From Nocardioides cremeus (GTDB lineage Bacteria; Actinomycetota; Actinomycetes; Propionibacteriales; Nocardioidaceae), in contig NZ_JAULSC010000016.1 of the NCBI RefSeq assembly GCF_030518195.1, positions 1 to 64,000 of the forward strand: a DNA stretch of 64,000 bases, in the 5' to 3' direction. Shown piece after piece: positions 21,020-29,871 of this stretch. Both the position numbers and the translations under genes were made by a program. A model generated the notes under the pieces. It had not been told where the DNA came from. It saw only the letters and a list, made by a program, of their open reading frames with translations, and did no database searches. Position 1 is the first letter of the stretch; every line of letters begins with the position of its first letter.

Positions 21020-21828
21020 CCCGCCCGCCGCACGACCGCCCCGCCCCGCTCGGCGAGGACGACGGTCGCGAGATCCCGCTCGACGACGACGGACAGGTCC
21101 GGCTGCAGAAGCTGCTGGCCCAGTCGGGCGTGGCCTCGCGGCGCAAGTGCGAGGAGCTGATGCTCGCCGGGCTCGTCGAGGTCGACGGCGAGGTGGTCAC
21201 CAGGCTGGGCACCAAGGTCGACCCGCGCACCGCGGTGGTGCGCGTCGAGGGCCACCGGCTGCCGCCGATGAGCCCCCACGTCTACCTGGTGCTCAACAAG
21301 CCGCGCGGGGTGGTCTCGACGATGTCGGACCCCGAGGGTCGCCGCACCCTGGGCGACGTCGTGGCCGACCGGCCCGAGCGGCTCTTCCACGTCGGGCGGC
21401 TCGACACCGACACCTCCGGGCTGATCCTGCTCACCAACGACGGCGACTTCGCCCACCGCATGGCCCACCCGTCGTACGAGGTGGACAAGACCTACGTCGC
21501 CGAGGTCGAGGGCCAGGTGCACCGCGGCACCATCAAGAAGCTGCTGGCGGGGGTGGAGCTCGAGGACGGCCCGGTGACGGTGAGCCGCGCGCGGTTGGTC
21601 GAGGGCAGCCACGGCCGCACCGACCGTGAGCGCAGCATCGTCGAGCTGGTCATCCACGAGGGCCGCAACCGCATCGTGCGCCGCCTGCTCGACCACGTCG
21701 GTCACCCGGTGCTGCGACTGACCCGCACCGAGCTGGGCCCGGTGCGCCTGGGCGGCCTGCAGCCGGGCGAGATGCGCGAGCTGACCCGCACCGAGCTGGG
21801 CAGCCTGCTGGACCGCGCGCAGCTGTGA
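21016..21828 (+). CDS. rluB: 23S rRNA pseudouridine synthase (RluB family)
   Basis: This 270-aa protein has an N-terminal S4 domain (RLQKLLAQSGVASRRKCEELMLAGLVEVDGEVV) and a pseudouridine synthase domain with catalytic Asp in HVGRLDTDTSGLILLTNDGDF. GRNRIVRRLLDHVGHPVLRLTR is the conserved ending of the RsuA/RluB branch. Its location after scpB is the usual one. It starts with a GTG overlapping scpB. Confidence 0.93.
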   Translation: MTRPPHDRPAPLGEDDGREIPLDDDGQVRLQKLLAQSGVASRRKCEELMLAGLVEVDGEVVTRLGTKVDPRTAVVRVEGHRLPPMSPHVYLVLNKPRGVVSTMSDPEGRRTLGDVVADRPERLFHVGRLDTDTSGLILLTNDGDFAHRMAHPSYEVDKTYVAEVEGQVHRGTIKKLLAGVELEDGPVTVSRARLVEGSHGRTDRERSIVELVIHEGRNRIVRRLLDHVGHPVLRLTRTELGPVRLGGLQPGEMRELTRTELGSLLDRAQL

Positions 21829-21893
21829 GCCCCCGGCCCCGATAGCCTGGGGCCTCGACAGGTTGGCTGGACGAGGCAGGACGAGGAGCAGAC

Positions 21894-22283
21894 GTGGCGG
21901 TGCGAGCGGTCCGGGGCGCGACCCAGCTCGAGGAGGACACGCGCGAGCACATGCTCGAGCGGGTCGCGGAGATGGTGCTCGACGTGATGGCCTCCAACGG
22001 CCTCGAGGTCGACGACTTCATCTCGGTGATCTTCACCGCCACCTCCGACCTGGTCGCGGAGTTCCCGGCGTACGCCGCCCGGCGCCTCGGCTTCGGCGAG
22101 GTGCCGCTCATCTGTGCCCGTGAGCTCGAGATCGAGCGGTCGATGCCCCGCGTGGTGCGGATGATGGCGCACGTCGAGACCGACCTGCCGCGCGCCGAGA
22201 TCACGCACAGCTACCTGCACGGCGCCGCGGCGCTGCGCAGCGACCTGACCCGCGTGCGCTCGGTGCCCGACACCGATGGCTGA
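21894..22283 (+). CDS. aroH: chorismate mutase, AroH class
   Basis: This 129-aa monofunctional chorismate mutase converts chorismate to prephenate. The AroH-type motifs are AVRAVRGATQLEEDTREHM, FISVIFTATSDLVAEFPAYAARRLG and VPLICARELEIERSMPRVVRMMAH. It overlaps tyrA, which uses its product. A possible -10 (TAGCCT, 21843) is about 45 bp upstream. Confidence 0.95.
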   Translation: MAVRAVRGATQLEEDTREHMLERVAEMVLDVMASNGLEVDDFISVIFTATSDLVAEFPAYAARRLGFGEVPLICARELEIERSMPRVVRMMAHVETDLPRAEITHSYLHGAAALRSDLTRVRSVPDTDG

Positions 22284-23358
22284 GACCGGACGGCTCGTCG
22301 GCCCGGTCGAGGTCGTCGGCACCGGTCTGGTCGGCACGTCCGTGGCGCTGGCCTGCCGCCGCGCCGGACTCGAGGTGCTGCTCAGCGACCGCAGCGACGA
22401 GCACGTGCGCACCGCGAGCGGGCTGGGCGCCGGCCGCGCCCGCCGACCCGACGACCGGCCCCAGCTCGTGGTCGTCGCGGTGCCGCCCGACGCGCTCGGG
22501 CCCGTGATCACGGCGGCGCTCCAGGCCTCCGAGGCCGTCGTCACCGACGTCGGCAGCATCAAGGCACGACCGCTGGCGCACGTGCTCGCGGACCCCTCGG
22601 CGGCCGGGCACGCCGCTCGCTACGTCGGCAGCCACCCGATGGCCGGCAGCGAGCACTCCGGCCCGCTGGCCGCGACCGCGACCCTCTTCGAGGGCCGGCC
22701 CTGGGCGATCACCCCGCACCCGGGCGCCGACGTGGCCGCCGTCGAGCTGGTCGAGGACCTGGTGCGCGTCGTGGGCGCCGTGGTCGCGTGGCTGACCCCG
22801 GAGGAGCACGACCGGGCGGTCGCCCGGATCTCGCACGTGCCGCACCTGGTGTCCTCGCTGGTGGCCGCCCGGCTCGCCGGTGCCCCCGACAACCACCTCT
22901 CGCTGTCGGGGCAGGGCGTGCGCGACGTGACCCGGGTCGCCGCCGGCGACCCACGGCTCTACGGCCAGATCGTGTCCGGCAACGCCGCGGCCGTCGGCGA
23001 GCTACTCGTCGAGCTGCGCCGCGACCTCGACGCGATGATCGAGGCCATCGGCGCCGACCAGCGCGGCGACCTCGAGCAGCTGCTCGAGGTCGGCGTGGCC
23101 GGCACCCGCGCCATCCCGGGCAAGCACGGCGCGCCCGCGACGGCCACGGTCTCGGTCTTCGTCACCGTGCCCGACCACCCCGGCGAGCTGGCCCGGCTGC
23201 TGGCCGACGCGGTGGCCAGCGAGGTCAACGTCGAGGACATCCGCATCGACCACGACACCAGCCGACCCACCGGCCTGGTCGAGCTGGTCGTCGACGAGCG
23301 CAGCGGCGAGCGGCTCCTGGTGTCGCTGGAATCCCGCGGCTGGGTGACGCACCGGTAG
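22276..23358 (+). CDS. tyrA: prephenate dehydrogenase with ACT domain
   Basis: This 360-aa NAD-dependent enzyme carries out the tyrosine branch step after chorismate mutase. The Rossmann motif is VVGTGLVGTSVALACRRAGLEV, followed by TDVGSIKARP and YVGSHPMAGSEHSGP. A C-terminal ACT domain (about residues 285-360: TVSVFVTVPDHPGELARLLADA) suggests feedback regulation by an aromatic amino acid. It overlaps aroH by 8 bp, so flux through prephenate is probably coordinated. Confidence 0.94.
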   Translation: MAETGRLVGPVEVVGTGLVGTSVALACRRAGLEVLLSDRSDEHVRTASGLGAGRARRPDDRPQLVVVAVPPDALGPVITAALQASEAVVTDVGSIKARPLAHVLADPSAAGHAARYVGSHPMAGSEHSGPLAATATLFEGRPWAITPHPGADVAAVELVEDLVRVVGAVVAWLTPEEHDRAVARISHVPHLVSSLVAARLAGAPDNHLSLSGQGVRDVTRVAAGDPRLYGQIVSGNAAAVGELLVELRRDLDAMIEAIGADQRGDLEQLLEVGVAGTRAIPGKHGAPATATVSVFVTVPDHPGELARLLADAVASEVNVEDIRIDHDTSRPTGLVELVVDERSGERLLVSLESRGWVTHR

Positions 23359-23361
23359 GCT
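23356..23361 (+). promoter_or_regulatory. -10 element TAGGCT of cmk
   Basis: TAGGCT lies eight bases before the GTG of cmk and overlaps the tyrA stop. It fits the leaderless pattern. Confidence 0.42.
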
Positions 23362-23369
23362 GCGGGCCC

Positions 23370-24083
23370 GTGATCACCAAGCCGACCGACCCCGACCCGA
23401 CGCACGGGACCGGCATCGTGGTGGCCGTCGACGGCACCTCGGGCTCCGGCAAGTCCAGCACGTGCCGCGGCGTCGCCTCCCGACTGGGCCTGCGCTACCT
23501 CGACACCGGTGCGATGTACCGCGCGATGACCTGGTGGATGCTCGAGCACGGCGTCGACGTGCACGACGCCGAGGCCGTGGCCGCCCGTTGCGCCGAGCCC
23601 GTCATCGACTCCGGCACCGATCCCTCCGGTCCCACGATCCACGTCGACGGCTACGACGTGGGCGTCGCGATCCGCACCGAGCAGGTCACCGGCTCGGTCT
23701 CGCCCGTCTCCACCGTGCCTGCAGTGCGCACCCGGCTGGTCGAGCTGCAGCGCGCCGAGATCGCGACCGCCGCCGAGGGACGCGGCATCGTGGTCGAGGG
23801 CCGCGACATCGGCTCGGTCGTCGCCCCCGACGCGCCTGTCAAGCTCTACCTCACCGCCGACCCGGCGGCGCGTGCCGCCCGACGGGCCGCCGAGGAGGGT
23901 GGTTCCGACGTCGCCGCGGTGGAGAAGTCGCTGCGCGGTCGCGACGAGATCGACTCCGGGCGCGCGGTCTCGCCGCTGACGATGGTCGAGGGCGCCGTGC
24001 ACCTCGACACCACGGCGTACACGCTCGAGGAGGTCGTGGACCTGGTCGTCGGCCTCGTCGAGGCGGTGGAGACCCCCGCGTGA
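23370..24083 (+). CDS. cmk: cytidylate kinase
   Basis: This 237-aa CMP/dCMP kinase has the P-loop [20 protein letters not shown], the substrate-binding [16 protein letters not shown], and [36 protein letters not shown]. It salvages pyrimidine monophosphates. The order cmk, acyltransferase, der is conserved in actinobacteria, and the stop overlaps the next GTG. Confidence 0.95.
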   Translation: MITKPTDPDPTHGTGIVVAVDGTSGSGKSSTCRGVASRLGLRYLDTGAMYRAMTWWMLEHGVDVHDAEAVAARCAEPVIDSGTDPSGPTIHVDGYDVGVAIRTEQVTGSVSPVSTVPAVRTRLVELQRAEIATAAEGRGIVVEGRDIGSVVAPDAPVKLYLTADPAARAARRAAEEGGSDVAAVEKSLRGRDEIDSGRAVSPLTMVEGAVHLDTTAYTLEEVVDLVVGLVEAVETPA

Positions 24084-24859
24084 GCGCCGCGCCGCCGCCG
24101 CGGCTGCGCACCACGCACGCCGACCTGCCCCGCACGACGGGGGAGCCGCACCCGCCGCGCTTCCTGCTGCACTCGCTGCGACCGCTGTCGCGCTGGCTGG
24201 TCAGGCGCCGCTACCGCGTCGAGGTGCTGGGCGTCGAGAACGTGCCGGCGAGCGGGCCCGTGGTGCTGGCGGCCAACCACACCGGGGTGATCGACGGGCC
24301 GTTGCTCGCGATCTTCTCGCCGCGCCCCGTGCACGCGCTGACCAAGCGCGAGATGTTCAGCGGGCGGCTCGGGCGCTTCCTGCACCTGTCGGGGCAGGTG
24401 CCGCTCGACCGGTTCCGCACCGACGTGGCCGCGGCGCGCAGCTGCCTGCGGGTGCTGCGCGACGACGGCGTGATCGGGATCTTCCCCGAGGGCCGGCGCG
24501 GGCCGGGCGACCTGCAGCGCTTCCACCGGGGGGCGGCCTACTTCGCCCTGGCCGCGGGTGCGACGGTGGTGCCGGTCTCCTTCTTCGGCACCCGCGAGCC
24601 GGGTGGGCGCAGCAGCTCGCTGCCGCGCCGGGGCGCGCCGATGCACGTCGTCTTCGGTCGACCCGTCACCATCGACGCAGTGGCCTTCCCGCGCACGAAG
24701 GAACAAGTGGAGACCACCTCGCAGTTGTTGTGGACGCACATGACGCGCGAGCTGGACGCTGCGCGGGCCCGTACGGGCCGCGAGCTGCCGGGCCCCCTGC
24801 CCACAGGAGACCTCGAACCCGACCCCGCCACCGGGGTCACCGATCTAGGAGCACCATGA
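24080..24859 (+). CDS. 1-acyl-glycerol-3-phosphate acyltransferase (PlsC family)
   Basis: This 259-aa membrane-associated acyltransferase has the NHX4D-type catalytic motif [19 protein letters not shown], the glycerophosphate-binding [12 protein letters not shown] and VVPVSFFG. It should acylate lysophosphatidic acid in phospholipid synthesis. It overlaps cmk and its stop overlaps the der start. Confidence 0.9.
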   Translation: MSAAPPPRLRTTHADLPRTTGEPHPPRFLLHSLRPLSRWLVRRRYRVEVLGVENVPASGPVVLAANHTGVIDGPLLAIFSPRPVHALTKREMFSGRLGRFLHLSGQVPLDRFRTDVAAARSCLRVLRDDGVIGIFPEGRRGPGDLQRFHRGAAYFALAAGATVVPVSFFGTREPGGRSSSLPRRGAPMHVVFGRPVTIDAVAFPRTKEQVETTSQLLWTHMTRELDAARARTGRELPGPLPTGDLEPDPATGVTDLGAP

Positions 24860-26220
24860 CCGAGCACGCCGACGGCATCCCCACCGAGGGGCCGCTCGTC
24901 GACGGCCCCCTGCCCGTCCTGGCCATCATCGGCCGGCCCAACGTGGGCAAGTCGACGCTGGTGAACCGCTTCATCGGCCGTCGCGAGGCGGTCGTCGAGG
25001 ACGTCCCGGGCGTCACCCGCGACCGGGTGTCGTACGACGCGCACTGGAACGGGCGCGCCTTCACCGTCGTCGACACCGGCGGCTGGGACCCCGACGCGCG
25101 CGGCCTCGCCGAGCGGATCGCCGCCCAGGCCGAGATCGCGATCTCCCTGGCCGACGCGGTGCTCTTCGTGGTCGACGCGACCGTGGGCATCACCGACGCC
25201 GACGAGGCCGTGGTGCGGATCCTGCGCAAGGCCGGCAAGCCGGTCGTGCTGGCGGCCAACAAGGTCGACGACGAGCGCACCGAGGCCGAGGCGTACGGGC
25301 TGTGGAACCTGGGTCTCGGCGAGCCGTTCCCGGTCTCGGCGCTGCACGGACGAGGATCGGGCGACCTGCTCGACGCCGTGCTGGCCGCCCTGCCCGAGCC
25401 GCCGCCCGAGCGCGACGCCGAGGTGGGCGGGCCGCGGCGGATCGCGATCGTCGGCAAGCCCAACGTCGGCAAGTCCTCGCTGCTCAACCGGCTGGCGGGG
25501 GAGGAGCGGGTGGTCGTCGACAACGTCGCCGGCACCACCGTCGACCCGGTGGACGAGCTGGTCTCTCTGGGTGGGCGCGAGTGGCGCTTCATCGACACCG
25601 CAGGCATCCGCAAGCGGGTCAAGGAGGTCTCGGGCCACGAGTACTACGCCTCGCTGCGCACCTCGATCGCCATCGACCGCGCCGAGGTCGCCGTGCTGGT
25701 GCTCGACGGCGGGCTGTCGATCTCCGAGCAGGACGTGCGGATCCTCCAGACCGTCCGCGAGGCCGGCCGGGCGCTGGTCATCGCGTTCAACAAGTGGGAC
25801 CTCGTCGACGAGGAGCGCCGCTACTACCTCGAGCGCGAGATCGAGCGCGAGCTCGTGCAGGTGCAGTGGGCCCCGCGCATCAACGTCACCGCCCGCACCG
25901 GCTGGCACGTCGACCGGCTCGTGCCGGCGCTCGACAAGGCGCTGGAGGGGTGGGAGACCCGGGTGTCGACCGGTGCGCTCAACGCGTTCCTGGGCCGCCT
26001 GGTCGCCGAGCACCCGCACCCGGTGCGCAGCGGCAAGCAGCCCAAGATCATGTTCGGCACCCAGCCCTCGACCGCGCCGCCGACCTTCGTCCTGTTCACC
26101 TCCGGCAAGCTCGACGACGGCTACGAGCGCTACATCGAGCGGCGCCTGCGCGAGGAGTTCGGCTTCGTCGGCACGCCCATCGTGATCAACCAGCGGGTGC
26201 GCGAGAAGCGCAAGCGCTGA
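24856..26220 (+). CDS. der: ribosome biogenesis GTPase Der (EngA)
   Basis: This 454-aa protein has two tandem GTPase domains. The first has [24 protein letters not shown] and AANKVD; the second has [27 protein letters not shown] and [10 protein letters not shown]-terminal KH-like domain follows ([19 protein letters not shown] ... [12 protein letters not shown]). It acts in 50S subunit maturation. It is the last chromosomal gene before the tRNA used by the integrated element. Confidence 0.97.
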   Translation: MTEHADGIPTEGPLVDGPLPVLAIIGRPNVGKSTLVNRFIGRREAVVEDVPGVTRDRVSYDAHWNGRAFTVVDTGGWDPDARGLAERIAAQAEIAISLADAVLFVVDATVGITDADEAVVRILRKAGKPVVLAANKVDDERTEAEAYGLWNLGLGEPFPVSALHGRGSGDLLDAVLAALPEPPPERDAEVGGPRRIAIVGKPNVGKSSLLNRLAGEERVVVDNVAGTTVDPVDELVSLGGREWRFIDTAGIRKRVKEVSGHEYYASLRTSIAIDRAEVAVLVLDGGLSISEQDVRILQTVREAGRALVIAFNKWDLVDEERRYYLEREIERELVQVQWAPRINVTARTGWHVDRLVPALDKALEGWETRVSTGALNAFLGRLVAEHPHPVRSGKQPKIMFGTQPSTAPPTFVLFTSGKLDDGYERYIERRLREEFGFVGTPIVINQRVREKRKR

Positions 26221-26318
26221 GCCCCGGTCCCGCCCGGGGTGCCGATGTCGGACCTCGGGTGGGGCTGTTGTAGTGTTCACGCGTCGCGAGGCGCTGCTGT
26301 GCAGCGGATCGCGCAGTT

Positions 26319-26397
<79 letters not shown>

Positions 26398-26403
26398 GTA
26401 ACA

Positions 26404-26420
26404 GCAGGTCAGAGGCGGTT
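26404..26420. repeat. 17-bp copy of host terminator half-stem at the left end
   Basis: GCAGGTCAGAGGCGGTT at 26404-26420 is identical to 46067-46083, the descending arm of the chromosomal terminator beyond attR. It lies 6 bp beyond the core on the left but 27 bp beyond it on the right, so it is not part of the continuous core. It suggests the element carries a shortened copy of sequence downstream of a tRNA-Pro gene from an earlier host. Confidence 0.7.
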
Positions 26421-27701
26421 CCCGCGAAGAGCGGGGACCGCCTCTTCCTCATTCTCACCCCCTTGTGCGTGCACTGTGCGTGCACGGACCCGCCGAGCCG
26501 GCACCAGCGAGGCCGCTGCGTTGGCCGCCTCGTGCTCGGTGGACTCGAGCAGGTGGCTGTAGATGTCGGCCGTCACGGACACGCTCGAGTGGCCCAGTCG
26601 CTTCGAGACGACGGCCAGGGGAGTGCCGGCCGCGAGCTGTAGCGACGCCTGCTGGTGGCGCAGCCCGTGGAACGTCATCGGCGGGAGCCCGGCGCCGGCC
26701 CGGAGCCGGTCGAAGAGCCGGGTCACGTACTGCAGCTTGAGCGGGCGTCCGTCCTCCATGGTGAACACTCGGCCGCTGTCGGCGTACGCCGCCGCCCACG
26801 CGGCGCTCTCTGCGCCCTGGGCGATCTGCCAGGCCACCAGGGCCCCGATCGCCCGGTCATCCAGTGCCACGCGGCGGCGGCCGGCGTCCGTCTTCGTGGT
26901 GTCGCGGCGCACGCGCAGCTCACGGCGGGCCAGGTCGACGTCGGTCCAGGCGAGGGCCACGAGCTCGGCGCGACGCAGGCCCGTGAAGACGGCGACCTCG
27001 AAGAGCGCGCCGAGGCGGTGCTCGGCGGCGTGGTCGAGGAAGGCGCCGACCTGCTCGGCTTCCCAGGGCGTGAAGTCCTTGCCGCCGGCTGCCGGCAGCT
27101 CGAGGAGTCGCGCAGGGGTCTCGTCGATGATCTCGTCACGCACGGCTGAGGTGAGGCAGCCCTGGATGACGGCGACGATCCTGCGCACCGTCACCGCACC
27201 GCGGCCGGCGGCCGTCAGGTCGTCGATGAAGGCCTGCACGTGGCCGCGGCGGATGTCGCGCAGGCGCATGCTCCCGAGTCGCGACGGCGTGATGTCCTGC
27301 TCGGCGTACCGGCGGTAGTTCTCGAGCGTCGTGGGGGCCAGGGGCTTGCCACCCTTGGCGCCGACCCGGGACCGGCGCTCCAGCCACTTCTCGAGGTACT
27401 CGGCGAGGGTGTCGCGGTTCGGTGCCAGCCACTTGCCCTGGTCGAGCTTCACCGCGGCGGCGTTGCGGGCTTGCTGGGCCTCGCGCTTCGTCGGGTAGGT
27501 GCCGCCGTTGACCTGGCGGCGCTTCTTCGTCATCGGGTCGAAGCCGGCGGAGAGCCGGAAGGACCAGCGCCCGTGCTTCGGGTCCTCGAGCATCGACGGG
27601 CAGGCACGTGCACGCTGGGCGTCGGTCGCCTGGTCAGGCAGCGTGCCGTACGTCTTGCCGGCGTCGTCTCGACAGCCGCAGCGGCGGAACATAGTGCTCA
27701 C
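26409..27701 (-). CDS. int: tyrosine integrase of the element
   Basis: This 430-aa phage-type integrase has a short Cys-containing N-terminus, an arm-binding region (WSFRLSAGFDPMTKKRRQVNGGTYPTK), a SAM-like core-binding domain (LAEYLEKWLERR ... AFIDDLTAAGRGAVTVRRI) and a catalytic domain. Catalytic residues are Arg in FTGLRRAELVALAW, Lys in TTKTDAGRRR, His-x-x-Arg in TFHGLRHQQASL, His in LGHSSVSVTAD and Tyr in IYSHLLE. It lies beside attL and transcribes toward it. The GTG start at 27701 overlaps the stop of the upstream regulator (GTGA), which suggests translational coupling; an ATG lies 9 bp further in. Confidence 0.96.
   Translation of the reverse strand: MSTMFRRCGCRDDAGKTYGTLPDQATDAQRARACPSMLEDPKHGRWSFRLSAGFDPMTKKRRQVNGGTYPTKREAQQARNAAAVKLDQGKWLAPNRDTLAEYLEKWLERRSRVGAKGGKPLAPTTLENYRRYAEQDITPSRLGSMRLRDIRRGHVQAFIDDLTAAGRGAVTVRRIVAVIQGCLTSAVRDEIIDETPARLLELPAAGGKDFTPWEAEQVGAFLDHAAEHRLGALFEVAVFTGLRRAELVALAWTDVDLARRELRVRRDTTKTDAGRRRVALDDRAIGALVAWQIAQGAESAAWAAAYADSGRVFTMEDGRPLKLQYVTRLFDRLRAGAGLPPMTFHGLRHQQASLQLAAGTPLAVVSKRLGHSSVSVTADIYSHLLESTEHEAANAAASLVPARRVRARTVHAQGGENEEEAVPALRGNRL
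26412..26444 (+). terminator. element-supplied terminator for tRNA-Pro
   Basis: GAGGCGGTTCCCGC pairs with GCGGGGACCGCCTC (14 bp, one G-T pair) around the loop GAAGA, and TTCCTC follows. It replaces the host terminator that the insertion moved to 46044. It lies within the last codons of the integrase gene on the other strand. Confidence 0.65.
26465..26485. repeat. left pair of putative integrase arm sites
   Basis: Two direct copies of GTGCGTGCAC start at 26465 and 26476, 11 bp apart, about 70 bp inside attL and within the integrase coding end. A matching pair occurs inside attR at 45854 and 45866. Paired direct repeats inside both ends are typical arm-type binding sites of tyrosine integrases. 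Confidence 0.5.
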
Positions 27702-28324
27702 AAGTCGTCCTCTCTGGCCGGGACCAAGTTCTGCTCGCGGCAGTTGTCGAGCCATCGGTAGGCGGTGGGTCTGCTCATGTGCACCCGGGCGGCGGTACGG
27801 TTCACGACGCCCGCTGAGTCCTGCATGAGCTCTTCGAGGTAGATGCGGGCGAAGGTACGGAGGTCCTCCTCGGTGGCGGACCGGGCGCCCCGCCCGCGGG
27901 ACTGCTGCTCCAGGTCGCTGCTGGCTCCCTCGACAGCCTCCAGCCACTCGCGGAGGTTCAACGCGGCAGCGCCTTCCTCCGCAAGTTCGAGGGCCGCCGT
28001 CGGATCGCCCCTGGCGTCGTAGAGCGGACCAGTGTGGGATCGCAGCCACACGGCCTCATCAGCTGTCGACTCGAGTTCCTCGGCTAGCTTCGCGACCTTC
28101 TCGAGGACGGCGCGCGCGATCGCGGGCAGACGCAGCGACCGCAGGTGCCGGCTGGTGACCTCGCGATGGTCGTCGATGCGGATCGCGAAGACTGCCGGCC
28201 GGTCTGGACCGAGCATGCGGACCTTCACTTCGATGTCGTGCTCGAGGTTGGCGCCGCGGACGGTGAACCAAGAGTCCATGCCAGATATCGACGCGGGCAC
28301 CTCGACCTCGTAGCTGCTCTCCAT
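27698..28324 (-). CDS. HTH regulatory protein co-transcribed with the integrase
   Basis: This 208-aa protein has an N-terminal beta-rich region (SWFTVRGANLEHDIEVKVRMLGPDRPAVFAIRID) and a C-terminal Fis-like helix-turn-helix (LRTFARIYLEELMQDSAGVVNRTAARVHMSRPTAYRWLDNCREQNLV). It probably controls the integrase and the divergent early promoter. Its stop overlaps the integrase GTG. The start is the ATG at 28324, eight bases after a TAGCGT -10, so the message may be leaderless. Confidence 0.75.
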   Translation of the reverse strand: MESSYEVEVPASISGMDSWFTVRGANLEHDIEVKVRMLGPDRPAVFAIRIDDHREVTSRHLRSLRLPAIARAVLEKVAKLAEELESTADEAVWLRSHTGPLYDARGDPTAALELAEEGAAALNLREWLEAVEGASSDLEQQSRGRGARSATEEDLRTFARIYLEELMQDSAGVVNRTAARVHMSRPTAYRWLDNCREQNLVPAREDDL

Positions 28325-28332
28325 GCAGCCGG

Positions 28333-28361
28333 ACGCTACGCCGCGTTCCCAGAAAACGCAA
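28333..28361 (-). promoter_or_regulatory. promoter of the regulator-integrase operon
   Basis: On the minus strand TTGCGT (28361-28356) and TAGCGT (28338-28333) are separated by 17 bp, and the ATG follows eight bases after the -10. Both hexamers and the spacer fit a sigma-70-type promoter with a leaderless transcript. Confidence 0.6.
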
Positions 28362-28367
28362 CACAAT

Positions 28368-28428
28368 GTGCACATCGGGCCGGACTGTCTCAAACTGTGC
28401 ACTTGAGACGAGACGGGAAAACGTGCAC
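28368..28428. promoter_or_regulatory. operator cluster between divergent early genes
   Basis: A perfect 7-bp inverted repeat GTCTCAA / TTGAGAC (28387-28409) flanks a GTGCAC core (28397). Further GTGCAC copies lie at 28368 and 28423, so three are spaced 29 and 26 bp apart. The palindrome arm and the adjoining GAGACGAGAC also occur in the iteron array at 31.1-31.26 kb. The cluster lies upstream of the -35 of the regulator-integrase promoter and before the XRE gene, where a lysogeny-type switch would sit. Confidence 0.65.
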
Positions 28429-28470
28429 CGGGCGTCGCATTTCACGCCGCGGCGGGTCAGGGTTGGCGCT

Positions 28471-28710
28471 ATGACCACAGCGATGGAGGGCCTCCTGGCC
28501 GAGGTGCGGCGCGCCAGGGAGCTGACAACGGGACCGACCGCACGCGAGATCCGCCGGGCAGCGGGCCTCACCCAAGAGCGCCTCGCTGCCGCGCTCGGGG
28601 TAGACCGCACCACGCTGGCCCGATGGGAGGCGGGCACCTCACGCCCGCGTCCCGCCGAGCTGGCTACTTGGGTCGACCTGCTCGATGCCCTTCGACAGGA
28701 GGTCGCGTGA
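28471..28710 (+). CDS. XRE-family HTH repressor-like protein
   Basis: This 79-aa protein is almost only a helix-turn-helix domain: AREIRRAAGLTQERLAAALGVDRTTLARWEAG. It is the first rightward gene after the operator cluster, so a Cro- or CI-like role is plausible. Its TGA overlaps the start of the excisionase-like gene. Confidence 0.85.
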   Translation: MTTAMEGLLAEVRRARELTTGPTAREIRRAAGLTQERLAAALGVDRTTLARWEAGTSRPRPAELATWVDLLDALRQEVA

Positions 28711-29015
28711 TGTCCAACCTGGCACTCGCCGGTGAAGCCGGGCACGTCCCCACCCGGGGGCTCGCCGACCACGCGGTCAGTGACGAAATGGCGTGGGGGC
28801 CTCCCACAGAACTTGCCGGCAAGCTGACGGTCTCAATCCCTGAGGCCGGCCGGTACCTCGGGATAGGTCGCGGTGCCGCCTACGCCGCGGCCCGACGCGG
28901 CGAGCTGCCGACGCTACGGCTCGGCCAGCGGCTCGTCGTCCCCGTGCCCAAGCTCCTCGAGCTCGTCGGCTTCGACCCCGACCAGCCGCACGATCCGCCG
29001 AAGCCAGCTGCCTGA
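28710..29015 (+). CDS. xis: excisionase-like MerR-fold DNA-binding protein
   Basis: This 101-aa protein carries LTVSIPEAGRYLGIGRGAAYAAARRGELPTLRLGQRLVVPVPKLLELVG, the winged helix-turn-helix of actinobacterial excisionases. It probably directs excision with the integrase, although regulators share the fold. An AGGAGG at 28697-28702 lies 7 nt before the ATG at 28710, which overlaps the XRE stop; GTG at 28707 is the alternative start. The region 29016-29143 holds no gene that I can support. Confidence 0.8.
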   Translation: MSNLALAGEAGHVPTRGLADHAVSDEMAWGPPTELAGKLTVSIPEAGRYLGIGRGAAYAAARRGELPTLRLGQRLVVPVPKLLELVGFDPDQPHDPPKPAA

Positions 29016-29143
29016 CTCACGCCCCCCGCGGCCGGCGTCCTCGACCTTGCGGCCGACCACGGACAGCACGACGGGCGCCGCCACCCCGCGGCGCCCGCCC
29101 ACCCGATCCGAACCCCTCCAGCACGAGGAGCTCCGCAACCATC

Positions 29144-29446
29144 ATGCCCGCCAAGGTCAGAACCAGTCCATCACCACGAGTCGCCAGCACCATCCGTCTC
29201 GACCTCACCACGACCGACGAGCAGACCGCCGCCCACCAGGCCGCCGAGCTCGCCCAAGCCTGGCCAGGGACCCGGGTCGAGATCATCGTCGGCGACCAGC
29301 CGCTCGCCTCTTGGTTCAGAGTGCTGCAGCTACTCGCAGATTCCGCCGCGCGGGCCCGCCTGGCACTCGACGTAGTGGGGACACCCGGCGCCACCACCAG
29401 CTGGACGTGCGAGCTTCGCACCCTGATCACCGCACGCGTCGCATGA
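29144..29446 (+). CDS. hypothetical protein of the early operon
   Basis: This 100-aa protein has a basic start, STIRLDLTTTDEQTAAHQAAELAQAW, then VEIIVGDQPLASWFRVLQLLADSAARARL. I recognise no family. It overlaps the next gene by ATGA, so it belongs to the replication operon. Confidence 0.65.
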   Translation: MPAKVRTSPSPRVASTIRLDLTTTDEQTAAHQAAELAQAWPGTRVEIIVGDQPLASWFRVLQLLADSAARARLALDVVGTPGATTSWTCELRTLITARVA

Positions 29447-29871
29447 GTACGCCCGCCCGCCGACGCATCCGCGAACTCGAGCAGCAGCTCGCCGAGGCGC
29501 GCGCCCAGTACTACGGGCCCGCCGACACCCAGCAGCGCACCGCCCAGCTCGCCGCTCGCCTGCTCCAAGACGCCTGGTCGGAGGCCTGGGCCGCCACATG
29601 GATGCGCCGGGCGCTGCTCTTCGAGTGGGCTGCCCCCCGCGAGACCGACTACACCGGACGCGCCACCGAGGCCGAGCTCGACGCGCGCGCTGCTCGCACG
29701 ATCAGCGCCGCCGTCGCCTGCCGCAGCCGCGCCACCGGTGCAGACGGGGCCGCCACCTGGCACCTGGCCGCAGCCACCGCATCGCTGACCATCACCCCCG
29801 ACGAGCAGCACCGCCTCGACCAGGCCCACCAGCGCCTCGAGGACGAGCAGGGACGAGGCACCGCAGCGTGA
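29443..29871 (+). CDS. hypothetical protein preceding the RepA-like ATPase
   Basis: This 142-aa helical protein opens with a coiled-coil (RRIRELEQQLAEARAQYYG) and has a Trp-rich middle (DAWSEAWAATWMRRALLFEWAAPRE). It overlaps both neighbours, which suggests an accessory replication factor, but that is inference. Similar frames before repA are common in actinobacterial integrative elements. Confidence 0.65.
   Translation: MSTPARRRIRELEQQLAEARAQYYGPADTQQRTAQLAARLLQDAWSEAWAATWMRRALLFEWAAPRETDYTGRATEAELDARAARTISAAVACRSRATGADGAATWHLAAATASLTITPDEQHRLDQAHQRLEDEQGRGTAA

Noticed and set aside
28368..28428. GTGCAC copies alone as a specific operator
   Set aside because: A 6-mer of this composition should occur about twenty times in 64 kb by chance and is seen elsewhere. 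Only the spaced palindrome and the paired 10-mers are treated as meaningful.
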